Positions 1-7,133 of a DNA stretch of 64,000 nt are shown here, piece by piece. The notes beneath the pieces were generated by a model. The model searched no databases, had not been told where the DNA came from, and saw only the letters and a program-made list of their open reading frames with translations. The DNA comes from Acetobacterium fimetarium (GTDB lineage: Bacteria; Bacillota; Clostridia; Eubacteriales; Eubacteriaceae). Location of the stretch: positions 1 through 64,000 of the forward strand of contig NZ_WJBC01000009.1 of NCBI RefSeq assembly GCF_014284475.1, read 5' to 3'. Position numbers and translations under genes: made by a program. Every line of letters begins with the position of its first letter. Position 1 is the first letter of the stretch.

Positions 1-65
1 GGTTGTCGATCCGGCAGATTGAACGATTGACTGGAATCAGTTTTGGTGTCGTCAGAAAGGCATGA
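1..65 (+). CDS. REP-associated (Y1/IS200-type) transposase, C-terminal end only
   Basis: The reading frame that enters at base 3 encodes LSIRQIERLTGISFGVVRKA and stops at 63-65. This tail is typical of clostridial REP-associated tyrosine transposases, whose last helix-turn-helix-like segment reads 'SIRQIxRLTGIxxxxVxxA'. Such enzymes are single-strand DNA nucleases that act on nearby REP palindromes. Only about 20 residues are visible, so catalytic residues cannot be judged. A REP-type end sequence lies just downstream at 102-126, which supports the call. Confidence 0.6.
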   Translation, partial: LSIRQIERLTGISFGVVRKA

Positions 66-101
66 AAAAGGGTCTTCAGTGAATAGCCCCAGATCACCAA
101 A

Positions 102-126
102 GGACACAAGAGAACCGTCCCCCTGA
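102..126. repeat. REP/RAYT-type end sequence
   Basis: The sequence GGACACAAGAGAACCGTCCC followed by CCTGAT, read on the other strand, gives the 'GGGGACGGTTCTCTTGT' string commonly found at the ends of REP-associated transposase units in clostridia. It lies 37 bases after the transposase stop codon. A related but diverged version forms the inverted pair at 19949 and 20551. A short hairpin (CTGATAA...TTATCAG, 123-147) overlaps its right end. Confidence 0.5.
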
Positions 127-176
127 TAACCCATTGTATTTTATCAGTTGTTGAGATACAATGAAAACACAGATCA

Positions 177-216
177 AGCCTTAACCGTCCGCGGTGAGGC
201 TATTTTCATTTTTTTC
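177..216 (+). terminator. Rho-independent terminator-like hairpin
   Basis: AGCCTTAACC (177-186) pairs with GGTGAGGCT (193-201) around a short loop and is followed by ATTTTCATTTTTTT. It would end transcription coming from the transposase side. Confidence 0.45.
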
Positions 217-223
217 AGAAAAG

Positions 224-275
224 TTATCCACACCATATAGTTAGACTTCCCCTCGATAAAAATATTTGTGGATAA
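224..275. other. Inverted pair of perfect DnaA boxes in a 390-base non-coding stretch
   Basis: TTATCCACA at 224-232 and TGTGGATAA at 267-275 are both exact DnaA-box consensus nonamers, facing each other 34 bases apart in AT-rich DNA. No dnaA, dnaN, rep gene or box cluster is nearby, so an origin is not supported. A DnaA-titration or regulatory site, or chance, are the options. I see no gene elsewhere between 66 and 452. Confidence 0.4.
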
Positions 276-452
276 TTTCTATTTTATTCATTTATCTCTT
301 TTCAGACATCACATCCTTTGCTATAATGATTTCAAGAAATGCTAATACACGTGCGTTTCCTGATAAAATATATATCTTCTCTTGTGAGTTGCCTGATCAA
401 TTCAAGTATTTCTAAACACAGTGGCGCACGTGACTTGATAATTCATCATTTA

Positions 453-1286
453 TTACAAGGTAATATCTGTAAGTTCCTTGATTGCGATGATACAATCTTT
501 AAAAGGAATAATGGAGGCGAAGCTATAGCTTTTGCTATATTTCATCCAGCGGTCAAACATATTGCTGTTTGATTCAATATCTGCAATGATATCATTCTTC
601 AAATCGACGATGAATTCGGTTTCTCTATTCTTAACAGTATTTGCAAATGCTTCTTTTAGCACTGTATTGTCTAGACTATCTCGTAATATTTTATTAATGA
701 TAAAAAGATCGTAGAAATCTTTCATTCGTGTATTTGCTGTACCTCTTGTGAATACTGTCTCAAGTTTTTCTGCAATAACGGTTTCAATATTATATGATTT
801 GATTTTAATTTCATCTCCAACCAAAAATGTCTTATAGGTTAGGTCGATTTCTTTTGGTGTGATTTTGTCGCCAGTTGATAAGTCTAAATGTAGAGATTGG
901 TTGATTACCTCTTTATTACCTGTAAAATAGATACGATAACCCTGATATTCATTATCATCCATTATCTTTTCAATCTTCTTGAATATGAATTTACATCCAT
1001 CATCATGAGGAATTTTTGCAATATCAGTAAATATTTTGATGCTAGTTTCTTCACTGAGCCTATATGATTTGATAGCTGTATCAATATCCATTGTACTACG
1101 TGTTGTAATGCCAAGAAGTGCCACCATTAACATACCGCCTTTGACTATGATGTGATCTTTTTTTTCATATTTAGATAGCCTTAGAAGGAACTGATCCATG
1201 AAATACAGTTGCATTAATACTTGAGGATCAATATTTTTATCTTTTGAAATATTTCTTATTCTTGCTTTGAGTGCTTCAGCATTCAT
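453..1286 (-). CDS. abiEii: AbiEii-family nucleotidyltransferase toxin
   Basis: The 277-residue protein belongs to the AbiEii/DUF1814 nucleotidyltransferase family, the toxin half of type IV toxin-antitoxin and abortive-infection systems. Characterised members transfer nucleotides to targets such as tRNA and halt growth on phage infection. Visible motifs are KGG at 49-51, the catalytic RSTMDID stretch with D67 and D69, and the later AEKLE (172-176) plus R187, KD (189-190) and D193. Length fits the family. Its ATG overlaps the antitoxin stop by four bases (ATGA), so the two genes are translationally coupled. The start codon is the only sensible one. The target in this host is unknown. Confidence 0.88.
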   Translation of the reverse strand: MNAEALKARIRNISKDKNIDPQVLMQLYFMDQFLLRLSKYEKKDHIIVKGGMLMVALLGITTRSTMDIDTAIKSYRLSEETSIKIFTDIAKIPHDDGCKFIFKKIEKIMDDNEYQGYRIYFTGNKEVINQSLHLDLSTGDKITPKEIDLTYKTFLVGDEIKIKSYNIETVIAEKLETVFTRGTANTRMKDFYDLFIINKILRDSLDNTVLKEAFANTVKNRETEFIVDLKNDIIADIESNSNMFDRWMKYSKSYSFASIIPFKDCIIAIKELTDITL

Positions 1287-1873
1287 ATAAGTATCTCCAA
1301 TCTACTTTGAATTTTATCTGCAACCCCCATTTTTTTAGCATAGAGCATAAGGACTGATAATTTTTTTTTATTATTAGTATAGTATTTTTGTATTGCTTTA
1401 TTTGCAATCTCGATATCGATTGACTTATAATGTCGAATAACGTCACATATCGTTCTCTCAAGATTGTAAATTTTTATTGTGTTTCCGTAAATCGATTCCA
1501 TTTCGGTTATTCCATAAAAAATTAATTCTGGCGTGCAGTATCTGATTTTTAAATTTTTATTATTTAGTCGGCTAGTACCAAAGTGCTGAGGGACTGTTAT
1601 TGCAATTTTTTCAGGAATTCGTTCAGAGTATCCTAAATGATATAATGCACTTTCGTGGGAAATAATACATTTACTGTATTGCAGTTGTAATATATACTCT
1701 GTATCGATTTCAATTTTTTGGCTCGTATACAGCCCTTGCTGCAATCGGACAAGTATGCCATCATGGATAAGAATACGAATTAATGTATCAGATATACCAG
1801 AGTCTAGCAGTTCTTGCCTTGTATATATAGTTTTATCATTGTTTAGTAACATAATAGATTCATTTTTTTTCAA
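1283..1873 (-). CDS. abiEi: AbiEi-family antitoxin and transcriptional regulator
   Basis: The N-terminal part (YTRQELLDSGISDTLIRILI then GILVRLQQGLYT) is the winged-helix domain typical of AbiEi antitoxins. These repress their own promoter and neutralise the AbiEii toxin. An upstream in-frame GTG at 1915 exists, but it falls almost on the transcription start expected from the TATAAT at 1921-1926. I prefer the TTG at 1871-1873, which is preceded at four bases by AGGTGA and gives 196 residues. Located directly upstream of abiEii with a 4-base overlap. The start choice is an inference; the family call is firm. Confidence 0.82.
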   Translation of the reverse strand: MKKNESIMLLNNDKTIYTRQELLDSGISDTLIRILIHDGILVRLQQGLYTSQKIEIDTEYILQLQYSKCIISHESALYHLGYSERIPEKIAITVPQHFGTSRLNNKNLKIRYCTPELIFYGITEMESIYGNTIKIYNLERTICDVIRHYKSIDIEIANKAIQKYYTNNKKKLSVLMLYAKKMGVADKIQSRLEILI

Positions 1874-1920
1874 TTTATCACCTAATCTGTGCGTAATATT
1901 TATTTTTTTAAGCACGGTTT

Positions 1921-1948
1921 ATTATAACACGTTTAAAAAGAAATACAA
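1921..1948 (-). promoter_or_regulatory. Promoter of abiEi-abiEii
   Basis: On the minus strand, TATAAT (1921-1926) lies 16 bases from TTGTAT (1943-1948), a weak -35. The predicted start of transcription near 1914 argues for the downstream TTG start of abiEi. Confidence 0.5.
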
Positions 1949-1979
1949 ACTGGTGCGTACGGGCACCTGACACCGGCTT

Positions 1980-2096
1980 AAACTTATTTGCTTCGCTTAA
2001 AACGGACAAGGCCGTGTCATGATCAGAAATTTCAACACCGTTTTTCTTTAACCGTTCAATTTGATCGTCATAAGTTAGGGGTGGTTTCAATCCCAT
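1980..2096 (-). pseudogene. Abi_2 (AbiD/AbiF-like) abortive infection gene, N-terminal remnant
   Basis: The frame opens with MGLKPPLTYDDQIERLKKNG and continues to ALSVLSEANKF. This matches the start of Abi_2 family abortive-infection proteins ('KPPLTYxxQIxxLKxxG...'), which usually run to about 300 residues. After residue 39 homology ends abruptly. The frame then crosses a REP-like hairpin (GGTGC/GGCACC around 1951-1977) and runs on for only 23 more codons. The ATG has a good GGAGG site (2104-2108 on the complement). A repeat insertion or deletion has removed the rest of the gene. Confidence 0.65.
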
Positions 2097-2107
2097 ACGA
2101 TTTCCTC

Positions 2108-2140
2108 CAAATAAAAAGGGCCAGCATAAACGCCGGCCCT
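2108..2140 (-). terminator. Terminator of the AAA_13 three-gene operon
   Basis: On the minus strand AGGGCCGGC (2132-2140) pairs with GCTGGCCCT (2117-2125), with one mismatch, and is followed by TTTTTATTT. It sits 55 bases past the stop codon of the ATPase gene and separates that operon from the Abi_2 remnant. Confidence 0.8.
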
Positions 2141-2194
2141 GGTCCCCGATATGTGGCTAATTTATTTAGTTACCCCCACACATGACAATTTTCT

Positions 2195-4480
2195 CTATGC
2201 ACCCATCATCATCTCATAATGCTGTCCTTGATTCATCAGATCGAAGATCATCTTAAACGTTTCACGGCTCTGCCTAATATCAATACATTCATCGACATAA
2301 TTGATGCCGTCGTTGAAGCCGAGCGCATTTGCATTGATGTAGGCGAGCATGGCCGCAGCCATTTGATATTGGGTAGTATCTTCTTTACCATTTGCATCAA
2401 CAGAAATGAAATTATTTTTATTATCATTACTTAAAATGGTTTTGCGAAGAACGGCACCGTCATATCCGCACAATTGCAGAAAATAATATTCCAGGATTCG
2501 GCGGATCACGTTCATCAGTGGAATCGGTGAGTTGACCATTTTATATTCCTGCCACAAAGAAGCATAGGAGTTTTGGACCGGGTTATAATTGATCTGCTCG
2601 GTTTGAACATCCGGGTTCGTTTTAGCACAGAGACGAATTGACGATTTATTGTCGACTTTGCTGATCAGGTAGAAGTTGACATATAAATAGTGTTTCACTT
2701 TGTTGTAGGTGATTTCGCGGTGGAAATAGGTATTATGAGTGAGAATGAAAATCTGCTTGATAAATCTACCCTTCGCGACAGGATCACCGCCTACGGCATT
2801 GTTTTCACAGATTTCTATCATTTCACGGACTAAGGCACTGACGATGAACAAAGAACTACTGTCCATGCTGGAAACCGGGTCGTCGATGACCACAATGCGA
2901 TCAAGTTGGCCACCGTCAGCGCTTTCACTGCCTTTGACAAGATGATAGAAGTAGAGGAAAGCAATGAAATTCCGCTCGCCTTCGCTGAGGTTTTCAGCAA
3001 TAGATTCATCGGGGCGAATCACTTCATAAACATTAGGGGTGTCTTCTTTTTCCCTTAGGCTGAATCCCTGAAAGCCGGAATCTCGAAGCAAAGTATTAAC
3101 ATTATCAATGGTCGTAAGGGTGTTTACGATATTTTTGTTAAGTTCCGCAATTTCCTTACCAAGACTGACAACAGTTGCCTGGTGCTTTAAAATCTCTGCA
3201 GTAAGGGATTTGATTTCTATTTCCAGGGTGCGTTTACTAGCGGTATAGTGTGCAATTTCATCCTTAAGAATAAAGGCAATCAATTCCCACACAAAGGTTT
3301 TGCACTCCGCTTGCTTCTTTGGTTTTTCAGCAAAGACTGAGTTATTCTCATTGATTAGATTATTAAATCCAGTAATAATCTGAGAAATTTCCTGGAGCAG
3401 CGTGGTAGTGTTCTCAATTTCGACAACTTTTGAAGGATCAGATTTTTTTTCATCAATGAGTTGAATATTTGAGGCAATTAAACCTTTCAGGGCAGCCAGC
3501 TTATCATTGTAAACGGTAAGGTCAATTTCGGGGTATATTTCCTGAGGTATTGATTGCAAAGGTATAAATAGCGTGTTGGCTTCATTCCTGTATGCGGTGT
3601 GAAAATCAGAAACGGTTTTGATCGAGTCTTGATATTGTGTGTCAAAACAGGCCTTAATGTCCTCTTCAAAGCTATCTGGTAATTTTTGCTGACAATACGG
3701 GCACTTGTCGTTCGGAGGGGAATTAAAATTTTCATGGCCCTGTTGAACCCAGTTAGTCGCATTAATCGCTTTAACAAACTGGGCAAACGGTGTATCTGAA
3801 CTACTTACAATAGATTCCGAAAGAATACGCCTTCCGGAAAGGTTATCAAGAATGGCTGGGTCTGCTATTGCATTAAACAAATTGTATTTTTTTGCATCCG
3901 CTGAATAGGTTGTATCATATAACCGTTTAAGAGTTTCCAGGTCGTGATCTTTCTTATTCTTTATTTCAAGTACTGCCTCAGCAAAAAGTTTCGCTTTCAT
4001 TTTACCAGATAGTGCTTTTTTGAAAGTACTACGTAAATCGGAGGTTTTATCCCAACTGGATTTTTGAAAGTTAATAAAAACCTGCTCTAAATCAGCTTTT
4101 TTTTGGGTTTCATCTTCAATCGCTTTTTTGAAAGCGGCAGAGGATTTGATTTTTTCAGCAGTTTTATCCTCAACTTGTTGTTGAATAGAAAAGTTTATTT
4201 CATTAACCGTAAAAACTCCCGGCAAATTATGGTAATTCTGAAAGTTGGCATTTATGAAATCTTGGTTATATACTTGGACGGTATAATCAGATGCAGATTT
4301 ACCAGGTTTCCAGCATACACCATTGTCAATTTTTATTGCTTTGCCAATAGTCGACTTTCCAGATCCGTTGTTGCCAAAGAAAAAATTTACAAGCGTGGGT
4401 TGAATCGAAACACAGCAACCTTTATAGGTTGTATCATTAAGTGAAAGCTCCGTAATTTCGGAAGGTATTTTTTCTCGCAT
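2195..4480 (-). CDS. AAA_13-type ABC ATPase with long coiled coil, CxxC hook and RxxxE C-terminal domain (PrrC/RloC-like architecture)
   Basis: The 761-residue protein has a split ABC ATPase head: Walker A GNNGSGKST at 36-44, signature LSEGE near 498, Walker B VVIDDPVSSMD near 530 and the H-loop ILTHN near 582. Between the halves lies a long charged coiled coil interrupted by CPYC near 258, like the zinc hook of Rad50 and RloC. Past the head comes NVIRRILEYYF near 656-666, an RxxxE, and a late His in GQHYEMM near 754. AAA_13 includes the tRNA anticodon nucleases PrrC and RloC, which use an R-E-H triad. Whether this protein is a nuclease is inference. It is the last gene of a three-gene operon, 10 bases after its neighbour, and likely acts as the ATP-driven sensor or effector. 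Confidence 0.8.
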   Translation of the reverse strand: MREKIPSEITELSLNDTTYKGCCVSIQPTLVNFFFGNNGSGKSTIGKAIKIDNGVCWKPGKSASDYTVQVYNQDFINANFQNYHNLPGVFTVNEINFSIQQQVEDKTAEKIKSSAAFKKAIEDETQKKADLEQVFINFQKSSWDKTSDLRSTFKKALSGKMKAKLFAEAVLEIKNKKDHDLETLKRLYDTTYSADAKKYNLFNAIADPAILDNLSGRRILSESIVSSSDTPFAQFVKAINATNWVQQGHENFNSPPNDKCPYCQQKLPDSFEEDIKACFDTQYQDSIKTVSDFHTAYRNEANTLFIPLQSIPQEIYPEIDLTVYNDKLAALKGLIASNIQLIDEKKSDPSKVVEIENTTTLLQEISQIITGFNNLINENNSVFAEKPKKQAECKTFVWELIAFILKDEIAHYTASKRTLEIEIKSLTAEILKHQATVVSLGKEIAELNKNIVNTLTTIDNVNTLLRDSGFQGFSLREKEDTPNVYEVIRPDESIAENLSEGERNFIAFLYFYHLVKGSESADGGQLDRIVVIDDPVSSMDSSSLFIVSALVREMIEICENNAVGGDPVAKGRFIKQIFILTHNTYFHREITYNKVKHYLYVNFYLISKVDNKSSIRLCAKTNPDVQTEQINYNPVQNSYASLWQEYKMVNSPIPLMNVIRRILEYYFLQLCGYDGAVLRKTILSNDNKNNFISVDANGKEDTTQYQMAAAMLAYINANALGFNDGINYVDECIDIRQSRETFKMIFDLMNQGQHYEMMMGA

Positions 4481-4490
4481 AGCGTCCCCC

Positions 4491-5132
4491 TTATTGATTT
4501 ATGCCCATTAGGCTGATATTGGCATCAGTTAGTTCCTCAATCAGGTTGATGCGTTTAATTGCCCAGTGGGTATCGTTCATTTCAGTTATCAGTTTATCCA
4601 TATCTTTCATGCCAAGCTTGAAACCAATGTTGCTGATTTGTTGCATTGGTATTGGCCATACGAGTTGGCATTTGATTTTAATTCCATTATCCTGTTTATG
4701 GACATCATCAACAAAACCAAATATAGCTTGCTGCTCATCACCTGATTTGGCGTTGTAGTTATTTGCCTCTGGCATGAAGAGGGAGGGGAACGTTTTAATT
4801 TCTTCGATAGCTTCCGCTGAAAGAGATGCATATTGGTTTCGCAAATCTTCTGATGAGTAGCCACGAGAAAGTGATCTCTCACGTGAAATGACAAAGTGAT
4901 TTTGTTCGAAGATTTCACCTCCGACAACGAAAAGATTATAGAAGTTTTGATTGATATTCCGAGATGTTGGTTTTAACATTCCGCTTGGTAGTTGCTGTAT
5001 ATAAGGGAAGTTTAAAATTATATGCTGTGTAATATTTTCTGCATGATCTATATGAACGTTTTTTTCACCGGTTTGATTTACCACAGCAGAAGGTGCATTA
5101 ATGGTAGAGATGTTTTCTAATTCATTCTTCAC
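4491..5132 (-). CDS. Unrecognised operon protein B with N-terminal NQxGExNxHIDHxEN motif
   Basis: I do not recognise the family of this 213-residue soluble protein. It starts with a linker and then VVNQTGEKNVHIDHAEN at about residues 17-33, nearly identical to VVNQYGENNIHIDHVEN at the C-terminus of the upstream gene product. The rest is a mixed alpha/beta domain with no signal peptide, membrane segment or clear catalytic motif. It lies 14 bases after gene A and 10 before the ATPase, so all three are one operon. It resembles a 'middle component' linking an effector to an ABC-type ATPase, as in ABC three-component conflict systems. That comparison is inference. Confidence 0.6.
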   Translation of the reverse strand: MKNELENISTINAPSAVVNQTGEKNVHIDHAENITQHIILNFPYIQQLPSGMLKPTSRNINQNFYNLFVVGGEIFEQNHFVISRERSLSRGYSSEDLRNQYASLSAEAIEEIKTFPSLFMPEANNYNAKSGDEQQAIFGFVDDVHKQDNGIKIKCQLVWPIPMQQISNIGFKLGMKDMDKLITEMNDTHWAIKRINLIEELTDANISLMGINQ

Positions 5133-5146
5133 TTATATTACTCCCG

Positions 5147-6022
5147 TCATATTTTTAGATTTTCCACATGGTCAATATGAATGTTATTCTCCCCGTATTG
5201 ATTGACAACGGTGGGGTTAATAATCGTCTGATTGATAATTTTTGCCGAGGCAGTGTCGTCGCTTTCGTCGTCAAGCCCATCCCGGTCGGGCCTTGCAAAA
5301 TCGCTTTGAGTCTGTTGCGTATCGGCAGCAGGCTCTTTTTCTTTGGGCAGATTAGTGACTGAAATATGATGTTCTACGGCTGGAATAAAGCCGTCGTCAA
5401 ATGTACCCTCTGTATGTTGGACGCGATTTTGGTAAAAGGCATCATAAGTTGCTTTGCCGCCTTTGTTTATGGTGGGCCTGGTAATGAGATAATGGAGGAC
5501 CCCCAGCAGGAAAGGCTGTAATTCAAAGTCCCGATAGTTAACGATTTCAGCTTTGGTCAGGGCCATGCCATTTTTAAAAAGGTAGAACAGATCAGAATCG
5601 GCGATTGACGCATCGTTCTTGATGACTGCCAGCAGTGATTTCACAAGCCAGGCCATGGACTCGGGATTTTCGAAGAAAAGACAGGCGTCGGTCAGCTCAA
5701 TCATGCGATTAAGGACCGCAATGCAGCTGTTTTTAAAGCGATCATCAAAACCAAAAATAACCGGCTTTTGATCGAAGGGGATATTTTTACCCCCATTTAT
5801 CAGACAATTCCGGTACTGGGAGACATCCTTTTTAAAACCACCTGCGTTTGAATCGGGCATCGTTCCGGTTACAACGTGGATCAAGTGTGCCATCAGGACC
5901 GGATCGGAAATGCCATCGTATTGATTATTGACCTTATCAGCAGCAGTACCCTGGCATTTTACCTGTAACAATAAGGTGAAAAAAATACCACCGCAAAGGT
6001 AAGGGACAGCGTCGTTAGCCAT
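5147..6022 (-). CDS. Unrecognised operon protein A with C-terminal NQxGExNxHIDHxEN motif
   Basis: The preferred start is MANDAVPYLCGG at 6022, preceded by AGAGGGAG; an ATG seven codons earlier has no ribosome site. The 291-residue product has an alpha-helical globular part (to about residue 205) including QPFLLGVLHYLITRP. A charged linker rich in D, E and Q follows, then a tail repeating VVNQYGENNIHIDHVEN. I know similar conserved hypothetical proteins only as uncharacterised. The shared tail with gene B suggests that the two proteins bind each other or co-polymerise. It is the first gene of the operon and follows a long leader with GTTACT repeats. Confidence 0.6.
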   Translation of the reverse strand: MANDAVPYLCGGIFFTLLLQVKCQGTAADKVNNQYDGISDPVLMAHLIHVVTGTMPDSNAGGFKKDVSQYRNCLINGGKNIPFDQKPVIFGFDDRFKNSCIAVLNRMIELTDACLFFENPESMAWLVKSLLAVIKNDASIADSDLFYLFKNGMALTKAEIVNYRDFELQPFLLGVLHYLITRPTINKGGKATYDAFYQNRVQHTEGTFDDGFIPAVEHHISVTNLPKEKEPAADTQQTQSDFARPDRDGLDDESDDTASAKIINQTIINPTVVNQYGENNIHIDHVENLKI

Positions 6023-6043
6023 AGGCTCCCTCTTTTCTGTCAT

Positions 6044-6209
6044 CCGTAAGTAAAGTAACCAAAGTAAGCGATAGTAACTATTGCAAGTAACTTAAGTAAC
6101 GATACATTAATCCTTAGAGAAGAAAAATCTCTGAGGATTTTTATTTTATGGATTTTTGTTTTATTAAGAGAAAAAGTAGAAATGAATACATTTAAAAAAC
6201 TATTATATC
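6044..6209 (-). promoter_or_regulatory. Leader of the three-gene operon: -10 box and GTTACT repeat cluster
   Basis: On the minus strand a TATAAT lies at 6202-6207, without a convincing -35. The following leader contains a hairpin (6112-6136, CCTTAGAGA/TCTCTGAGG). Between it and the start codon, AGTAAC or one-base variants occur at 6049, 6054, 6063, 6073, 6086 and 6095, that is GTTACT on the coding strand. Spacings are about 9-13 bases. Such a cluster fits repeated protein-binding sites in DNA or RNA. The binding partner is unknown. Confidence 0.45.
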
Positions 6210-6359
6210 ATAAAAATGTGAAAACATACGAAACGTCAAAAATTTACAGGCGATAATCCAAGCAGCCTTTTGACAAGTTAATTTTTGTCTTGAACGAAAA
6301 AATCCGGAGATTGAAGCTTCTCATAAAAAATGATCTCAAAGCCTGAGATGCGCATGAGG

Positions 6360-6487
6360 GCGGCGGGATACATCAAGAGTCTTTTACACAGCTTAGCTGT
6401 GGACAAGCGACTGATGTACCCACCGTGCTTTACGATGCCATTTTTCAGGTGTGGGAGCCGGTGCGTACCAGTGCATCGGCTCTTTTT
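6360..6487 (+). ncRNA. Candidate structured leader RNA ending in a terminator, upstream of the sigma-like gene
   Basis: TACATCA (6369-6375) pairs with TGATGTA (6412-6418), flanked by a possible GG/CC extension. It encloses CACAGC-TTA-GCTGTG (6387-6401). Further on, GAGCCGGTGC (6455-6464) pairs with GCATCGGCTC (6473-6482) and TTTTT follows, a rho-independent terminator 48 bases before the start codon of the phage sigma-like gene. This looks like an attenuated leader or a small RNA. I do not match it to a known riboswitch class. The rest of 6210-6534 shows no gene. Confidence 0.45.
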
Positions 6488-6534
6488 GTATCCTTGCCGC
6501 CCCAACCATCCAGGGGAAAGGCAAGGAAACTTTA

Positions 6535-7023
6535 ATGAGAAAGTATAAGACCACAGAAAAGAATCGGACGAGCTACACTTATTTTTCAATTGATGGATCA
6601 AAAATCAAAATTATGTCAGATGAAGAAGGCGTAAGCAACACTGTGATTGCTGCCCTTCATGCGTTCGATGATCAGGAAGTCGATGCCAAACGCAGAGAAG
6701 ACTACCATGCTCCAGTCCATCTCGAATCCTACCAAACTGCAAGTGATGCAGACGCCAGCGACCGCAATCCCTATCTGATTGACCCGGAACCCAACCCGCT
6801 GGAGTGCCTGATTGCGTCGCTTGACGCCGATGCGCACGCGGATCGCTTGGCAAGACTAAGAGCAGCCACCGACAGTCTGCCGCCGCAGCAGAAAGCGTTA
6901 ATCCAAAAAGTGTTTGATCAAGGACGCACCTACGTGGATATCGCCGCCGAGGAGGGGGTTACTGAGGCAGCGATTCGAAATCGACTAAAAAAGATCTTTA
7001 ATAAGCTAAGAAAGAAAATCTAA
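6535..7023 (+). CDS. Phage sigma-70 region 4-like factor
   Basis: The 162-residue protein starts at the ATG with AAGGAAAC upstream; a longer frame from 6451 lacks a ribosome site and runs through the terminator. The C-terminal 55 residues (LPPQQKALIQKVFDQGRTYV then AAEEGVTEAAIRNRLKKIFN) form a sigma region 4 helix-turn-helix. The N-terminus is unlike region 2. Such proteins are common at the start of phage replication modules in clostridia, where they probably act as transcription activators. Its leader terminator suggests control by attenuation. It opens the phage-derived island. Confidence 0.7.
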   Translation: MRKYKTTEKNRTSYTYFSIDGSKIKIMSDEEGVSNTVIAALHAFDDQEVDAKRREDYHAPVHLESYQTASDADASDRNPYLIDPEPNPLECLIASLDADAHADRLARLRAATDSLPPQQKALIQKVFDQGRTYVDIAAEEGVTEAAIRNRLKKIFNKLRKKI

Positions 7024-7043
7024 GACAGAAAATCTGAATAAAA

Positions 7044-7084
7044 GAAAATCTAAAAAAGGGGGGTTCGAATCCCCCCGGATTTTC
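7044..7084. terminator. Strong hairpin resembling a tRNA T-arm
   Basis: GGGGGG-TTCGAAT-CCCCCC (7058-7076) is enclosed by GAAAATC (7044-7050) and GATTTTC (7078-7084). The loop TTCGAAT is that of a tRNA T-arm. No D-arm or anticodon arm precedes it, so it is not a tRNA gene. It can serve as a transcription terminator after the sigma-like gene, or could be the 3' tRNA fragment of an old attachment site. Confidence 0.45.
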
Positions 7085-7133
7085 GCATATGGACAGAGGA
7101 ATGAAAACATTCCCGGAAAGGAGCGACAAAATA

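Noticed and set aside
224-275. Replication origin
   Set aside because: Two DnaA boxes alone, with no dnaA/dnaN, rep gene, box cluster or AT-rich unwinding array of origin type.
6044-6100. Possible CRISPR-like repeats (AGTAAC cluster)
   Set aside because: Units are only 6 bases with spacers of 0-7 bases; no cas genes. This is a binding-site cluster at most.
7044-7084. A complete tRNA gene
   Set aside because: Only a T-arm-like hairpin is present; there is no D-arm, anticodon arm or 5' acceptor strand upstream.
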